A DNA stretch of 64,000 bases from Bacteroidota bacterium (lineage in GTDB: Bacteria; Bacteroidota; Bacteroidia; Chitinophagales; Chitinophagaceae). This document shows, in pieces, positions 62,085-64,000 of the stretch. Position numbers and translations under genes: made by a program. Every line of letters starts with the position of its first letter. Positions within the stretch are counted from its first letter, which is position 1. Under the pieces are notes generated by a model. It made no database searches. It was not told the DNA's origin and saw nothing but the letters and a program-made list of their open reading frames with translations. The stretch lies in assembly GCA_018267615.1 (NCBI GenBank), contig JAFDYD010000048.1:1-64000 (forward strand). The letters run 5' to 3'.

Positions 62085-63641
62085 TTATTTTATTTCCAAC
62101 ACCACCACGGACAATGCCGGGATTTGTACCGATATTTTATTTCCATCTTTTTTAAAAGTATTGAAGACAGCAGGTTTAATAAAATCCGGTTTTTCAAATG
62201 TGTTGACATCCGTAAAATTATCCGCATGCAGTATCAGCCCGCTGATGCTTTTTATTTGAAATCCATCGAGCGATGTGCTGATATCTATTGATCGATGTGG
62301 ATCGGTATTAACAAGACTAATATGTATTGCGCCATTTTTATCCTTGGATGCAGACGCATTGATGGCAGGAATTTTATTTTCTTTGAAAGTATAATCCGGG
62401 CTCGCAAATTGTAAAGAAAGCGCATAAGCATCCTGGTGAATTTGAAAGAGATCAAAAACATGGTAAGTTGGCGTTAGCAACATTTTCTCTTTGTTGGTAA
62501 GAACAAGCGCCTGCAGTACGTTCACCGTTTGAGCCAGACATGCTAGTCTTACTCTGTCGCTATGATTATTAAAAATATTAAGCGTAGTAGCTGCAATGAT
62601 CGCGTCGCGCATGCTATTTTGCTGGTATAAAAATGCAGGATTGGTTCCGGGTTCAACGTCAGTCCATATCCCCCACTCGTCTACGCACAGTGCAACTTTT
62701 TTTTGTGGATCATACTTGTCCATAATCGCGCTATGCTTTTGCACCAGTTCTTCCATGAACAAACATTTTTTTACAGCTTTGAAATATTCTCCTTCGCTGA
62801 AATGGGTTGCAGATCCTTTATGTTCCCATCCATCTGCCAGTGTATAGTAATGCAGCGACAATCCCCACATCTGATCGCCGGGAATTTCTTTCATGCAGGT
62901 CTCTGTCCAATTATAATCATCCGCGTTTGCTCCGCTTGCAATTTTCTTCAGTGAAGTCCCGGGATAATTTTTACAGAAAGCAGCGTATCGTTTGTATTGA
63001 TCGGAATAAAAAGCAGGTGTCATGTTTCCGCCGCAACCCCAACTCTCATTACCGACACCCCAGAAAGAAACTTTATACGGCTGGTCATGACCGTTTTGCC
63101 GGCGTTGATCCGACAAAGAACTTTTTCCATTAAAATTTAGATACTCGATCCAGTTCGCCATTTCCTGGGGTGTACCAGTTCCCACATTTCCTGCAATATA
63201 TGGTTCACATCCTATCAGGTCGGTCAATTCAAGAAACTCAGCAGTTCCAAAACTGTTATCCTCCGTTACCATGCCCCAAGTGGTGTTTACGCGTTTTGGT
63301 CTCCTGCTTGCCGCACCTATTCCATCGCTCCAATGATATTCGTCAGCAAAACATCCACCAGGCCATCTCAGCAAAGGAAGATGAATTTTTTTCAGGGCTT
63401 CAACTATATCTAACCGTAAGCGTCCTTTTTTTGCAATATTGATTGATGAATCAACCCAAAATCCATCATAAATACACCTTCCAAGATGTTCTGAAAAATG
63501 GCCATAGATATTTTTGTTGATAACCACGTCATGTTGCGTCGTGTTGATGGTTAATTGAGTCGGATTTTGCGCAAAGGAAAATATAGTATTGAAGAAAAGA
63601 ATAATGAGACCCAATGCAATCCTTGAAATAATTGTTTGCAC
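62085..63641 (-). CDS. Alpha-L-arabinofuranosidase, GH51, secreted
   Basis: 518 residues if translation starts at the GTG 63641, giving a signal peptide ending FSFAQ; a TTG at 63671 is an alternative. The TIM barrel has RWPGGCFADEYHW, acid/base Glu199 in GVGNESWGCGG and nucleophile Glu322 in CVDEWGIW, plus a C-terminal beta-sandwich. It removes arabinofuranosyl side chains from plant polysaccharides. It stands in the same direction as the Pr6Pr gene 30 bp away. Confidence 0.93.
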   Translation of the reverse strand: MQTIISRIALGLIILFFNTIFSFAQNPTQLTINTTQHDVVINKNIYGHFSEHLGRCIYDGFWVDSSINIAKKGRLRLDIVEALKKIHLPLLRWPGGCFADEYHWSDGIGAASRRPKRVNTTWGMVTEDNSFGTAEFLELTDLIGCEPYIAGNVGTGTPQEMANWIEYLNFNGKSSLSDQRRQNGHDQPYKVSFWGVGNESWGCGGNMTPAFYSDQYKRYAAFCKNYPGTSLKKIASGANADDYNWTETCMKEIPGDQMWGLSLHYYTLADGWEHKGSATHFSEGEYFKAVKKCLFMEELVQKHSAIMDKYDPQKKVALCVDEWGIWTDVEPGTNPAFLYQQNSMRDAIIAATTLNIFNNHSDRVRLACLAQTVNVLQALVLTNKEKMLLTPTYHVFDLFQIHQDAYALSLQFASPDYTFKENKIPAINASASKDKNGAIHISLVNTDPHRSIDISTSLDGFQIKSISGLILHADNFTDVNTFEKPDFIKPAVFNTFKKDGNKISVQIPALSVVVLEIK

Positions 63642-64000
63642 GATTAAAATATTTATAGGGGGAAAGTACAATTATTTTCTTACAGTAAGCTAAGAGGCAG
63701 ATACGGGCAGCCATCGTTTGGAATAGCACTGCGAAAATTCATCACACATATCATAAATGTTCCCCGTATTATTATTAAAACCAGGAATCGAATTCGTATC
63801 AAAAAATTTAACCAGGACCAGTACTTTTTACGCCGCAAGACAAAACGAATTTTGCAAAAAAATGATCAATCGATAATCCTGTAGCTACTATCTTATTTTC
63901 TGCCCGATAAAATATTGATCTCCCAAGAGACCCACAAAATCATTTTAACAAAGAACAGCATTACAAATCTGCGTTTATACGAGATCGTAAGTAATAATAA
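63642..64000. other. Region upstream of GH51 with no recognisable gene
   Basis: Contains only short frames without coding character on either strand. Presumably holds the promoter of the GH51 gene, though no clear TTG/TAnnTTTG pair was found. The next gene lies beyond the window. Confidence 0.4.

Overview
The window looks like a chromosomal segment of a Bacteroidota bacterium, most likely of the Chitinophagaceae or a relative. The main evidence is a SusC/SusD pair under an ECF sigma/FecR system, many type I signal peptides and lipoboxes, a glucosamine-6-phosphate deaminase fused to a PIG-L-type deacetylase, DUF1080, DUF4091, DUF2490 and DUF1348 proteins, TTG/TAnnTTTG-like promoters and weak Shine-Dalgarno sites. 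No phage, plasmid, intact insertion sequence or CRISPR array was seen.

Layout. 0-13 kb: ctlX-like hydrolase, RmlD-like reductase, S9 prolyl oligopeptidase, glycolytic genes pfkA and pyk, a DUF4091 protein, cutC, glycosylasparaginase and a CocE/S15 hydrolase. 13-17 kb: two unknown proteins and a GH20 hexosaminidase. 17-29 kb: the largest system. A divergent ECF sigma gene faces fecR-susC-susD, followed by a VCBS/ASPIC-UnbV protein translationally coupled to a vanadium-haloperoxidase/PAP2 protein. 29-38 kb: the NagB-deacetylase fusion, a sphingomyelin-synthase-like PAP2_C protein, an Omp85-type barrel, a phytanoyl-CoA dioxygenase-like protein, an SDR, small unknown proteins, DUF1080 and a lipoprotein. 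38-47 kb: stress/regulatory genes (GlxA/AraC, two RibD/DHFR-like reductases plus a third decayed copy, a YCII-ECF42 pair, a methyltransferase, a LytS/LytR two-component pair). 47-59 kb: an odd SDR, a ClC exchanger, DUF2490, GNAT, an AraC/PNPOx/small-ORF/DUF1348 gene set, a YHS protein, an orphan TPR histidine kinase, an IPT/WKNG-repeat lipoprotein and an NmrA-AraC pair. 59-64 kb: an esterase, tRNA-Arg(ACG), a Pr6Pr membrane protein and a GH51 arabinofuranosidase.

The most striking structure is not a gene. Between the genes lie 26 inverted repeats, with arms from 14 to 67 nt, in about a dozen recurring sequence families. The arms are themselves built of 7- or 8-nt quasi-tandem words. They sit at 8 of 11 convergent gene junctions, 13 same-strand junctions and 4 divergent junctions. 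They are absent from the tight operons, and two are composites of two families. Together they look like a superfamily of modular transcript-boundary hairpins. This is inference from pattern, not a tested function.

Functionally, glycosylasparaginase, GH20 and NagB-deacetylase give an amino-sugar salvage theme around the SusCD locus. That locus carries no glycosidase of its own, so its substrate is unknown.
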